Assembly (NCBI GenBank): GCA_048054495.1
Contig: JBGMQN010000054.1
Location: 1 to 64,000 of the forward strand
Length of the DNA stretch: 64,000 bases
Source: JADFRG01 sp048054495
Lineage (GTDB): Bacteria > Chloroflexota > Anaerolineae > Anaerolineales > E44-bin32
Reading direction: 5' to 3'
The notes beneath the pieces are model-generated. The model saw only the letters and a list, made by a program, of their open reading frames with translations. It made no database searches and had not been told where the DNA came from. Below, piece after piece: positions 1 to 7,370 of this stretch. Position 1 is the first letter of the stretch. The number at the start of each line of letters is the position of its first letter. Position numbers and translations under genes: made by a program.

Positions 1-75
1 TGCGCGCTCATCGCGCCAGAGCGGCACATCGCCCGAGAAGCCAAACGGGCGTCGAGATCCTTCTTTTAGCGTCAT
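1..75 (-). CDS. Amino-acid ABC transporter permease, N-terminal fragment (AapQ/BztB-like)
   Basis: The reverse strand reads an open frame from an ATG at 75 to the window edge, 25 codons with no stop. It begins MTLKEGSRRPFGF and continues to a PLWRDERA stretch. The short basic, cytoplasmic N-terminus before the first helix is what polar amino-acid permeases of the AapQ/BztB type carry. The gene lies immediately downstream of the AapJ-like binding protein at 139-1263 on the same strand, with 63 nt and a hairpin between them, which is the standard aapJ-aapQ order. Only the N-terminus is visible, so the assignment rests mainly on context. Confidence 0.6.
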   Translation of the reverse strand, partial: MTLKEGSRRPFGFSGDVPLWRDERA

Positions 76-90
76 TTGGGAGACGACAGC

Positions 91-117
91 GGGGTGCAGC
101 CCAATTGGCTACACCCC
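91..117 (-). terminator. Intercistronic hairpin between binding protein and permease
   Basis: An 11-bp inverted repeat (91-101 with 107-117, one mismatch, 5-nt loop) lies between the stop of the binding-protein gene and the start of the permease. There is no clear U-tract. Such hairpins usually stabilise the upstream message or partly terminate transcription, so that more binding protein than permease is made. That role is inferred from position. Confidence 0.5.
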
Positions 118-138
118 ACTGTGCGTTCGATCAAAGTA

Positions 139-1263
139 CTACTTCATCGGCGGCGCGTAAATCAGCCCGCCATCGGTCCAGTGCGCGTTTGGCCCTCTCT
201 CCAACGTGAAAGCAAGCCCGTTGGGTCCGAGATAGCGGTCATAGATCTCGCCGTAATTGCCGACCGCGGCGAGAACATCCTGCATGAAGGTGGCAGACAG
301 GCCGAGTTCAGCCTGGCCAAATTCGCCCTCCACACCCAGCATCTTGAGCACATTCAGGTTGTCTGAGCTGGTCATATCGCCGACGTTGGCTTGAGTCACA
401 TCCAGCCACTCGGCATTGATCAGCCCCCACATCACGGTCTTCACCAGGTCGAGCCACTGGTCATCGCCATGGGGAACGACGGGGGTCAGCGGTTCCTTGG
501 AGATCGTGACTGCCAGGATTTCGTGGGCGCTCGGGTCCGCAAACCCTTCCCGTACAGCCAGCAGCTGGGATTTGTCACTGGTGGTGGCGTCGCAGCGACC
601 CTCTTCATAGGCATTGTAGACCGAAGCAGTGTCTTCGAACGAAACCACTTCCAAGGCCATGCCGAGCTGTCGGAATGAGGTTGCCAGGTTTAGCTCCGTC
701 GTCGTTCCTGTGGTCACACACACGGTCGCGCCATCCAGCTGCTCGAGCTCGGTCACTCCGCTAGCCGTGGGAACCATAAAGCCCTGACCGTCGTAGAACA
801 TCACAACGGTGAAGTTGCCCCACTGAGCGTCGCGCGAAGTGGTCCAGGTAACGTTCCGGGTCAGGAGATCGATCTCGCCACTCTGGATTGCGGGTCCACG
901 CTCTGCAGCGGTTATGGGGACAATCTCGACTGCCTCCGGATCACCGAGCACTGCGGCCGCGACCGCGCGGCACAGGTCGATGTCTATGCCGATGTTGCGT
1001 CCGTCATCATCCAGGTACCCGAAGCCCAGCAGATCGGTTCGGCCACCACAAACTAGCCGGCCGCGATCCTGCACTCTGGCCAGGATTTCTCCGTAGCCGG
1101 GGGCCTGGACCTGCTCGATCATGGTCTCGCCTTCGCCCTCGACCTCGACCGTGACCTCGACGATGCGCGTAACTTCGACTTGTTCGCCAGTCGAAGCGCA
1201 CGCACCCGCCACCAGAGCAAGCCCGAGCAATCCGGCGAGCATTAGAGTAGTCTTACGAGTCAT
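139..1263 (-). CDS. General L-amino-acid ABC transporter substrate-binding lipoprotein (AapJ/BztA-like)
   Basis: This 374-residue extracytoplasmic binding protein would deliver amino acids to the permease encoded downstream. A lipoprotein signal (LLGLALVAGAC, lipobox AGAC, Cys about residue 22) is followed by a Val/Glu/Thr-rich tether and then an SBP_bac_3-type fold. The segment GATVCVTTGTTTELNLA and the C-terminal YLGPNGLAFTLERG region resemble AapJ/BztA. The family is usually about 340 residues, and the tether accounts for the excess. The ATG at 1263 is preceded by a strong GAGGAGGA ribosome-binding site. It heads an operon running leftward out of the window. Confidence 0.85.
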   Translation of the reverse strand: MTRKTTLMLAGLLGLALVAGACASTGEQVEVTRIVEVTVEVEGEGETMIEQVQAPGYGEILARVQDRGRLVCGGRTDLLGFGYLDDDGRNIGIDIDLCRAVAAAVLGDPEAVEIVPITAAERGPAIQSGEIDLLTRNVTWTTSRDAQWGNFTVVMFYDGQGFMVPTASGVTELEQLDGATVCVTTGTTTELNLATSFRQLGMALEVVSFEDTASVYNAYEEGRCDATTSDKSQLLAVREGFADPSAHEILAVTISKEPLTPVVPHGDDQWLDLVKTVMWGLINAEWLDVTQANVGDMTSSDNLNVLKMLGVEGEFGQAELGLSATFMQDVLAAVGNYGEIYDRYLGPNGLAFTLERGPNAHWTDGGLIYAPPMK

Positions 1264-1578
1264 TAGAGTATCTCCTCCTCAGGTTAAAAAGTTGCGCGGA
1301 ATAGCCAAGCGAAATAATTTTGTTGCACCTCCTTTGGCAGTAGCGCAGTCGCAAGTATTGCTGGCAAGCATCCAGCCAGCGCGGATCCCCTGAAATGGCA
1401 TCCCAAGGGGACAACCATATCGTAAAGTACATGGAACTGTATCGTCAAAATTGCGTATTTGGAGGTTATGGTAATAATTCATAAACGGCCGCCTGCTCAA
1501 CACCCCTAACTACTTTCCCCCTTACAAGCACCCTTATCGGTGGTAATTTTAACGAGCATCAAGCCGCAGGAATAACGC
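1264..1578. other. Divergent intergenic region
   Basis: These 315 bp separate the leftward amino-acid transporter from the rightward kinase and must hold both promoters. Apart from the binding-protein ribosome-binding site near 1270-1277, no promoter pair, operator or RNA structure is convincing. Confidence 0.4.
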
Positions 1579-3060
1579 ATGGCAGGACTCCTCGGTCACA
1601 CGCTAGACCACTATCGCTTGGACGAGCAAATCGGCCAGGGCGGGATGGCAACGGTCTACAAGGCGCATGACACGCGCAGTGGGATAGATGTAGCCATTAA
1701 AGTGCTCTCCCCTACCATTACAGGGGAACGGCGCTTTGTCAAGCGTTTCCGCCGCGAGGCCGAGATCGTCAAGCAACGCCTCAGGCATCCCAACATTGCC
1801 CCCGTAATCGCATATGGTGAGACGGATGGCTACGTGTACATCGTTATGCCTTTCATCCAGGGCGAGACGCTATCCGAACGCCTGGTGCGAAAGGGTTTGA
1901 CGGAACGAGAGGCCAATGAATACGTGGGTCAGATCTGCGATGCACTGAGCTTCGCCCACAAGAAGAAGATCATCCACCGCGATATTAAGCCAGCCAACAT
2001 CATGATCAAAGATTCGGGGGAAGCGGTGCTCATGGACTTCGGCCTGGCCCGGCACGTGGAAGGGTCTGGAAGGCTTACCGGTTCCATGTTGATGGGTACG
2101 CCGGCTTTTGTATCCCCCGAGCAAGCCCAAGGCAAAAAGCTCGACGCACGCTCCGATCAATACTCGCTCGGCGTCGTACTTTATCTGATCGCCACCGGGC
2201 ATCTTCCGTTCGATTCCGAATCCCCCATGGCGCTCGTTTTGATGCACATTCAGGATCCGGTGCCGAGACCTAGCCGACTAAACCCGAGTCTCAAGTCGGC
2301 GCTGGAGCGGGTGATACTCAAGTCGCTGGCCAAATCTCGAGATGAACGGTTTAAGGACGTCGCAGAACTTAAGCGCGCCTACCAGGCGGCGTTAGGCGGC
2401 GACCCGATCCCATGGGTCGAGGCCCCGACCGAGGTTATCGCCGGGCGTGCCGCTGAAGATCTGCCACAACGCAGACCGTTCCCAACCTGGATTATTCCGG
2501 CCAGTGCGGTTCCAATTGTGGCACTGCTGGCGATTCTGGCTTTCCGATCATCGGCCGCCGATCAGGGGGACAATGGAAATGGTGTTGTGCCGGTAGAAGG
2601 CTTCAGTCTGACGGAGACGCCCTCCATTGCGCCGACCGAAGCGCTTCCCACGGCCACTCCGGAGCCCACGCTGATTCCCACGCCAGTTGAGATTGCCGCA
2701 TGCCCCGGATTGCGCATGATCGGATTCTCGAGAAAAGGAAACCAGGTGAGCTGGAGTATTGAGAACTCAACTGGATCGCCGGCGCGAATTACGAATGTTG
2801 GCTTCACGTGGCTGGGAGACAACGTTCCCCAAGAGGTGGGACTTGGAGGCGGAGTTTGGCTGGACGAGAGTGAGATCGCCGGTTTGATCGATGCCACCAA
2901 TCCGGAAATAGCGGATGATCCAAGAGCCACGATACCGGACGATACGATCCGCAGCCTGAACATCAAGCATCTCTTTGGCCCGCTCGATGATGGACGCTAC
3001 GCTCTTGAACTGCTGTTTGAACTGGGCGCAACCCAGTGCTTGCTTCAGACCGAATACTAG
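1579..3060 (+). CDS. PknB-like receptor serine/threonine protein kinase
   Basis: This 493-residue transmembrane Hanks-type kinase would phosphorylate Ser/Thr on cytoplasmic proteins. The domain is complete: Gly-rich loop GQGGMATVY (19-27), VAIK lysine 41, Glu60, catalytic HRDIKPAN (133-140), DFG (153-155) and the SPEQ activation segment. A helix at about 300-325 follows. A Pro/Thr-rich stalk (PTATPEPTLIPTP) then leads to an outer domain of about 115 residues with two Cys that is not a PASTA repeat and that I do not recognise. The ATG is the natural start because the kinase fold begins at residue 10. It is transcribed alone and followed by a hairpin. The ligand is unknown. Confidence 0.92.
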   Translation: MAGLLGHTLDHYRLDEQIGQGGMATVYKAHDTRSGIDVAIKVLSPTITGERRFVKRFRREAEIVKQRLRHPNIAPVIAYGETDGYVYIVMPFIQGETLSERLVRKGLTEREANEYVGQICDALSFAHKKKIIHRDIKPANIMIKDSGEAVLMDFGLARHVEGSGRLTGSMLMGTPAFVSPEQAQGKKLDARSDQYSLGVVLYLIATGHLPFDSESPMALVLMHIQDPVPRPSRLNPSLKSALERVILKSLAKSRDERFKDVAELKRAYQAALGGDPIPWVEAPTEVIAGRAAEDLPQRRPFPTWIIPASAVPIVALLAILAFRSSAADQGDNGNGVVPVEGFSLTETPSIAPTEALPTATPEPTLIPTPVEIAACPGLRMIGFSRKGNQVSWSIENSTGSPARITNVGFTWLGDNVPQEVGLGGGVWLDESEIAGLIDATNPEIADDPRATIPDDTIRSLNIKHLFGPLDDGRYALELLFELGATQCLLQTEY

Positions 3061-3086
3061 TACCTCCCCGATAGACCCCCTTTGAG

Positions 3087-3103
3087 GAGCCCCTCGGGGG
3101 CTC
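3087..3103 (+). terminator. Hairpin after kinase gene
   Basis: A 7-bp GC-rich stem (3087-3093 with 3097-3103) with a 3-nt loop starts 26 nt after the kinase stop. The following U-tract is poor (tattcat), so termination efficiency is uncertain. Confidence 0.55.
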
Positions 3104-3328
3104 TATTCATATCCCTGTAGTCTTGGGTCGGCAAGTGCGCGCGGCACGACACCGACCGCTGCCGCATAATGACTTAATGTGTCACGGGTAGCTGTCCAAT
3201 TCGAGAGGGGAGGGAATGCGCTTTTGGTCATAATGATTAGACTTGGATGGCTGGAGGGGATGACCGCGCTCGGCCGCCCCCTCCAATAATAGGGAATGAT
3301 GCTTTGGTGAGGCGGGAGGGTTCCCTGC

Positions 3329-3814
3329 CTAGAATAGTCCCAGGAGACTGTCCAGGCTCCAGACCGCCCACGCGCCCGTAGCAAAGATCACGAGTTCGGA
3401 GGCGATCATCATCAGGTTCTGTCCTTGCTCGCATTGATAGCAGCGGTTGACGTTGATGTCCTTCGTTGGTCGCACTCCTGCCAGCGCTAGGTAATTGAGA
3501 TTCAGGAATATGGCGACCAGGGCAGCGAGCGGAGTGAAGATACCGAATACCAGGCCGATTCCCACAGCCAGTTCCCCGGCTAAGTTCAAATAGGGAAACC
3601 ATGATGCACTGGGTACGACCGTGCGCTTGATCAGCGCGCCGTATGCGGGAACGGGGTGATTGTCGGCGAGATCAGAGACCCAATTCACCATCTGACCGCT
3701 TACGAACTTGCGCAGCGGCTTATGCCGGACGCTCTCCAACCACCAAAGTCCAACCGCAATGCGCAAGAACGCCAGCCATTGTTCAACGGTGAGAATTCCA
3801 AAAACGGTCTCCAT
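3329..3814 (-). CDS. DoxX-family-like membrane protein
   Basis: This 161-residue integral membrane protein has four predicted helices. The segment LNLAGELAVGIGLVFGIFTP and the general layout (amphipathic N-terminus, helix pairs, C-terminal helix) fit the DoxX/DoxD superfamily, whose members are often redox-associated but poorly characterised. A NRCYQCEQG segment puts a CxxC pair in the last loop, which may be redox-active. I chose the ATG at 3814 because an AAGGAGG ribosome-binding site sits just upstream; the open frame extends further, but without initiation signals. It is divergent from the ECF sigma gene. The substrate is unknown. Confidence 0.65.
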   Translation of the reverse strand: METVFGILTVEQWLAFLRIAVGLWWLESVRHKPLRKFVSGQMVNWVSDLADNHPVPAYGALIKRTVVPSASWFPYLNLAGELAVGIGLVFGIFTPLAALVAIFLNLNYLALAGVRPTKDINVNRCYQCEQGQNLMMIASELVIFATGAWAVWSLDSLLGLF

Positions 3815-3991
3815 TAGGTCAGCCTCCTTCTCGGATAATCTCAAGAACCTAGACGGCCCCAAGGTAGGATACCTTACTGTCAAGACACACCCAGAACCTG
3901 AACAGGAGATTGGAAAAAGTGGGATCACGCCCGGAGGTACTTCAGAGCGAGGCAGTATTTCCAGCGGTATACTCACCTGCGAGGGATTAAT

Positions 3992-4621
3992 TTGTCTGAG
4001 AGAGCCAACGAGCAATGGGTGGCCGATCTAAGTGTGCCGGGTGAGGCGCAGGAAGATGCTCTATCTGATCTACGATCCATCATTCTGCGGGGACTTCCCT
4101 ACGCGCTCTCAAACTGGCTGAGCCCTTCGGACCCCCAGTTCGAATCCCTATCCGAGGAAGTGGCGCAAGACACGCTGCTTCGTGTACTGGACAGCTTGCA
4201 CACCTTCGAAGGTCGGAGCAAGTTCACAACCTGGGTGCACAAGATCGCCGTGCGCATTGCGCTCACTGAGCTGCGCAGAAAGCGCTGGCGGGACGTATCG
4301 CTTGACGAGCTTACCGAAAACGTTCCAGGCGAGGGGTTTCTGGCAGCCCAGGAGGCCGGCCCGGATGTTGTTGCTGAACAGAGCGACATGATTGCGCATT
4401 TGCAGCGCGTGATCTCGGAGGAGCTCACCGAGAAGCAGCGCGAAGCGCTGACAGCTACCCGCATCCATGGGATGCCGATGGAAGAGGTGGCGCGACGGAT
4501 GGGTACGAATCGCAATGCACTGTACAAGCTGCTGCATGACGCACGGCAGCGGTTGAAGAGCCGACTGGAAGAGGAGGGCCTGTCGCCCGAAGACCTTTTG
4601 GCGGCCTTTGAATCGGGGTAA
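3992..4621 (+). CDS. ECF-type RNA polymerase sigma factor
   Basis: This 209-residue sigma-70 family protein would redirect RNA polymerase to a stress or envelope regulon. Region 2 is visible as EEVAQDTLLRVLDSL then FEGRSKFTTWVHKIA, and region 4 as LTEKQREALTATRIHGMP then the helix-turn-helix EEVARRMGTNRNALYKLLHDAR. Length is normal for group 4. The reading frame starts at a TTG (3992) with only a weak GAGGG upstream, and no in-frame ATG lies near it. It is followed after 46 nt by a small zinc-finger protein that is probably its partner. Confidence 0.88.
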   Translation: MSERANEQWVADLSVPGEAQEDALSDLRSIILRGLPYALSNWLSPSDPQFESLSEEVAQDTLLRVLDSLHTFEGRSKFTTWVHKIAVRIALTELRRKRWRDVSLDELTENVPGEGFLAAQEAGPDVVAEQSDMIAHLQRVISEELTEKQREALTATRIHGMPMEEVARRMGTNRNALYKLLHDARQRLKSRLEEEGLSPEDLLAAFESG

Positions 4622-4667
4622 GAATTAGCGCCAACCCCACGTCCCAGTGTCAGGAGATCGGATTTCA

Positions 4668-4901
4668 ATGGGTCAATCAGAAGACGGCATACGGAAACTC
4701 GTGGAACAGATCGCGCGTACGCAGCAGCGCGAGCTGGATTGCGGCGAAGTTTTCGCGGTTCTCGATCAATACGCCGACGCGATCGTCGCGGGGGAAGATT
4801 TAGGGGAGCAGTTCGCTTTGGTTATCCAGCATCTTGATCTTTGCCCAGACTGCCTGGAGGAATACGAGTCGCTGCTGAGCGTGTTGCAGACGAAGCACTA
4901 A
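4668..4901 (+). CDS. Small zinc-finger anti-sigma-like protein
   Basis: This 77-residue soluble protein has a near-canonical zinc-binding anti-sigma motif: an upstream Cys in ELDCGEV and then HLDLCPDC (HxxxCxxC). The surrounding helices resemble the anti-sigma domain of ZAS proteins, but no transmembrane helix follows, so it would act in the cytoplasm. I prefer ATG 4668 (AGGAG 11 nt upstream) over an in-frame GTG at 4647. It lies directly downstream of the ECF sigma gene and shares its terminator, which supports an operon and a regulatory partnership. Function is inferred from motif and context. Confidence 0.65.
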   Translation: MGQSEDGIRKLVEQIARTQQRELDCGEVFAVLDQYADAIVAGEDLGEQFALVIQHLDLCPDCLEEYESLLSVLQTKH

Positions 4902-4930
4902 TGTAAGCTGAATTCAAGTTTCGCCTTCTG

Positions 4931-4961
4931 GGCCCTGCGAGCGATCGCAGGGCCTTTTTTT
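4931..4961 (+). terminator. Rho-independent terminator after sigma/anti-sigma operon
   Basis: A perfect 10-bp stem (4931-4940 with 4945-4954), GCGA loop and seven T residues (4955-4961) form a textbook intrinsic terminator, 30 nt after the preceding stop codon. Confidence 0.93.
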
Positions 4962-5043
4962 GTATTCGGCCGAAAGTAAGAGCTGGAGTTCGTGAATCGT
5001 CAGTCTAGGTAGAAAGGTTGGCAAGCTTACTATCGGAGGCTCA

Positions 5044-5217
5044 ATGACGCTCGCAGAAATCCGTCCACTCTTGGTTGTTGCACTGATCGGTCTGATGTCG
5101 TTATCCGCCATTCGAAGCTACTACCAGAAAAGCGCTCAGGCTCGAGTACGTATCCCAGTGCGGTTTGAGAAGGATCGGAAATCGCAGCGCGTTGAAATCC
5201 GCCAACTTACCGATTAG
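5044..5217 (+). CDS. Small single-pass membrane protein, unknown function
   Basis: This 57-codon frame has an ATG at 5044 and a GGAGG ribosome-binding site at 5035-5039. The product begins MTLAEIRPLLVVALIGLM, a hydrophobic helix of about 18 residues, then SAIRSYYQKSAQ and a basic C-terminal tail ending EIRQLTD. One helix with a positively charged cytoplasmic tail is predicted. It lies between a strong terminator and the membrane-protein array at 5293-7151 and may be the first gene of that operon. I recognise no family. Confidence 0.55.
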   Translation: MTLAEIRPLLVVALIGLMSLSAIRSYYQKSAQARVRIPVRFEKDRKSQRVEIRQLTD

Positions 5218-5292
5218 CCGCGTGACAAAAGGAGGCTCATTGAAAAGATTTCCCACATCTCACGACCGGAATTCTCGAAATAGGAGGCACAA

Positions 5293-6015
5293 ATGCAACA
5301 ATTTATAGGCAAGCTGGCCCGTATGTATCCGCTACTCATCGTAATGGGTTTCATGATGGTAGCGATCGCATTCGTAGTCGGCTACTTCAACTCCCAGGCT
5401 GTGGCAAGCTACTTCAGTCAGCCCAAGGTTCTGCGTGAGACCACACTGTTGGCCGAGCGCGCCGCGATCGTAAGCACCGATCTTTGGCTGCCTTACTTCA
5501 AGTTCCTGGGCATCGGGCTGATCTTAAGTGGAATCGTGATGGCTCTCAGGGTCATCATCGACAACCTACGAGGTGCAGGCGCAGAAGTCCTTGAGAACCT
5601 GCCCGCTAAAATCCGCCCTGCTCCGCCTAGCCCACCCTGGTATGGCCCGATGATGCCGGTGGTCATGATGTTCGGCTTGCTGATCTTCATTGTGGCGCTG
5701 ATTGTCGCTCTCGGCTCAGCGGCCGACGCACGCGCACTCTTTGCCAATCCAATCCCGGTTATCGATGCAGCAGGGGCTGGGACGGCACTGCTGGCAACAC
5801 TTGAAGGGATCAAGGCCACCTCGGCCTGGCTCGTGCCCCTCAAGTTCTTTGGCAATGCGACCGAATTCCTGGCGATCACCATGGGGCTAGCGACCATCAT
5901 CCACATCCTTTCCCAGCAGACCGAGATGATCGCCCAGGGCATCGACATCGGACGCAAGAGTGCCAAAGCCGCGCGCCGTGAGGACGAGCGAGCACCCGCG
6001 TACGCGGACAATTAA
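5293..6015 (+). CDS. Tandem-repeat integral membrane protein, copy 1 (two repeat units)
   Basis: This 240-residue protein has four predicted helices arranged as two copies of one unit, about residues 10-90 and 118-210. Each unit is a helix starting near a YP/MP pair, a soluble loop with an A...REtt or AaGtaLL segment, a W-L-x-P/Y-x-KF turn (LPYFKFLG, VPLKFFGN), then a second helix. A basic tail (RKSAKAARR) ends the protein, probably in the cytoplasm. A GGAGG sits before the ATG. It heads an operon of three related genes. I do not recognise the family and infer no function. Confidence 0.8.
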   Translation: MQQFIGKLARMYPLLIVMGFMMVAIAFVVGYFNSQAVASYFSQPKVLRETTLLAERAAIVSTDLWLPYFKFLGIGLILSGIVMALRVIIDNLRGAGAEVLENLPAKIRPAPPSPPWYGPMMPVVMMFGLLIFIVALIVALGSAADARALFANPIPVIDAAGAGTALLATLEGIKATSAWLVPLKFFGNATEFLAITMGLATIIHILSQQTEMIAQGIDIGRKSAKAARREDERAPAYADN

Positions 6016-6029
6016 CTAGGAGATATCAC

Positions 6030-6401
6030 ATGGCTACCTTACAAGGCCCTTCGAAAAGCTGGCAGCTGAAGGTCTACCCGATCTTCATCGTGCTCGGCTG
6101 GGTCCTAATCGGACTATCGTTAGCAATCGGCATCTTCGTGCTGACCCCCACAGCGATCAGCTACTGGGCTGGCAATGCGAAGGCCGCTCGAGATGCGGCT
6201 GAAGTAGGCTCGGCACTTCTCGGTCAGCTGAGCACCCTGACCGCGACTCCGCGCTGGCTTGAACCGCTCACCTTCCTGGGTGTGGCCTCTTTCATGCTGG
6301 GAATCGCACTAGAGTTCTCCGCAATTCCCAACATTCTCAAGAATCGAGGCCAGGTTATGAGCATCTGCTTCCCGCAGATCGTTCAGAACCCAGCGGAGTG
6401 A
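6030..6401 (+). CDS. Tandem-repeat integral membrane protein, copy 2 (single repeat unit)
   Basis: This 123-residue protein has two helices and consists of one unit of the repeat found twice in each neighbour: VYPIFIVLGWVL helix, then AKAARDAAEVGSALLGQL loop, then WLEPLTFLGV and the second helix. It begins 15 nt after the upstream stop with an AGGAG ribosome-binding site and ends 15 nt before the next gene, so the three are co-transcribed. It may form hetero-oligomers with the double-unit proteins, by analogy with half-size membrane subunits. Function is unknown. Confidence 0.78.
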   Translation: MATLQGPSKSWQLKVYPIFIVLGWVLIGLSLAIGIFVLTPTAISYWAGNAKAARDAAEVGSALLGQLSTLTATPRWLEPLTFLGVASFMLGIALEFSAIPNILKNRGQVMSICFPQIVQNPAE

Positions 6402-6416
6402 CAAGGAGAAATATCA

Positions 6417-7151
6417 ATGGCTAAAGTTCAAATCCCTGACGAGAAGGCACCATTTCCCTACAGCATGATCGAAGGAATGATGCCGCTGTATCCGTGGATC
6501 GCCGTCATGGGCTGGGGAATCGTGCTGGCTTCACTCTTGATCGGTATTTTTGGTCTATCCCCGGCCATATCGACTTTCTTCTCCGATGCCAAGGCGGTTC
6601 GCGAAGCTGCCGCGGCTGGCAGTACCTTCGTGACTGCCAACGTAACTGCACATGTCCTCGAAAGCTGGGTCCCACAATTCAAGTTCTTAGGTCTTGGTTT
6701 GGGGCTCTTGGGGATCGTCATGGCGCTTGGAATCATCGCCAAGCGACTGCGAGGCATGGGTTGGGTCATCACCGGGCACATCCGCGAGGATTTGCGCCCC
6801 AAGATGCCGCCTATCCCGCGCCGGGTACGCTACTTCCAGCTCAGTACGCTGATGGGCGTCATGGTCTTGCTGGCCGCGCTGATTGTCGGGATTGTGCTCG
6901 CGGTCACGGTGGTTCCCGACTACTGGAATCACTCCATCGCCAATGAGCTCAACCCTGCACAGGCCGGATCAGCTTTGCTTAAGCAGCTGGAAACAGTGAG
7001 TTCCTTTACCAAGTGGCTGAATCCGCTGCGCATCACCGGTATGGCGTTCTTGTTCACCGGCATCACAGTCGCGCTGACCGTGATTATCGGCACGCTTCGC
7101 AACCAGGCCGAACAGCTGATCGGCTTCTTCAATCGAGCAACCTCTGGTTAA
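6417..7151 (+). CDS. Tandem-repeat integral membrane protein, copy 3 (two repeat units)
   Basis: This 244-residue, four-helix protein is closely built like the first gene of the array. Unit 1 (about 23-105) has LYPWIAVMGWGI, AKAVREAAAAGSTFV and WVPQFKFLGLG; unit 2 (about 137-225) has AGSALLKQLETV and WLNPLRITGMA. A Lys/Arg-rich connector (AKRLRGMGW, PPIPRRVR) separates the units on the presumed cytoplasmic side. An AAGGAG precedes the start. A strong terminator ends the operon 89 nt downstream. The family is unrecognised. Confidence 0.8.
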   Translation: MAKVQIPDEKAPFPYSMIEGMMPLYPWIAVMGWGIVLASLLIGIFGLSPAISTFFSDAKAVREAAAAGSTFVTANVTAHVLESWVPQFKFLGLGLGLLGIVMALGIIAKRLRGMGWVITGHIREDLRPKMPPIPRRVRYFQLSTLMGVMVLLAALIVGIVLAVTVVPDYWNHSIANELNPAQAGSALLKQLETVSSFTKWLNPLRITGMAFLFTGITVALTVIIGTLRNQAEQLIGFFNRATSG

Positions 7152-7240
7152 GTTTAGTCCAGAGCCGAGGGTAAGGAAGAGAGTCATCAAGGCGTCTAAG
7201 ACGCAGGAAGGCAACTTCCTCTCTCCTCCTCCTCTGAACA

Positions 7241-7268
7241 AGAGCCCCAGCGAAGCTGGGGCTCTTTG
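7241..7268 (+). terminator. Rho-independent terminator after membrane-protein array
   Basis: An 11-bp perfect stem (7241-7251 with 7255-7265), GAA loop and a short T-rich tail close the three-gene membrane operon. Confidence 0.85.
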
Positions 7269-7370
7269 ATTTCGCCCGTGAGGGCGTCCGCAGAGTGTCG
7301 GCAGATGGCTTGTTCCAGAGATGTACTAATCAGTACAGATCACAGAACGGGATCAGATTATTCTTGCCGC

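Noticed and set aside
6494..6946. 150-residue frame overlapping the third array gene
   Set aside because: It is an alternative frame of 6417-7151 with Arg/His-rich shadow composition and no ribosome-binding site.
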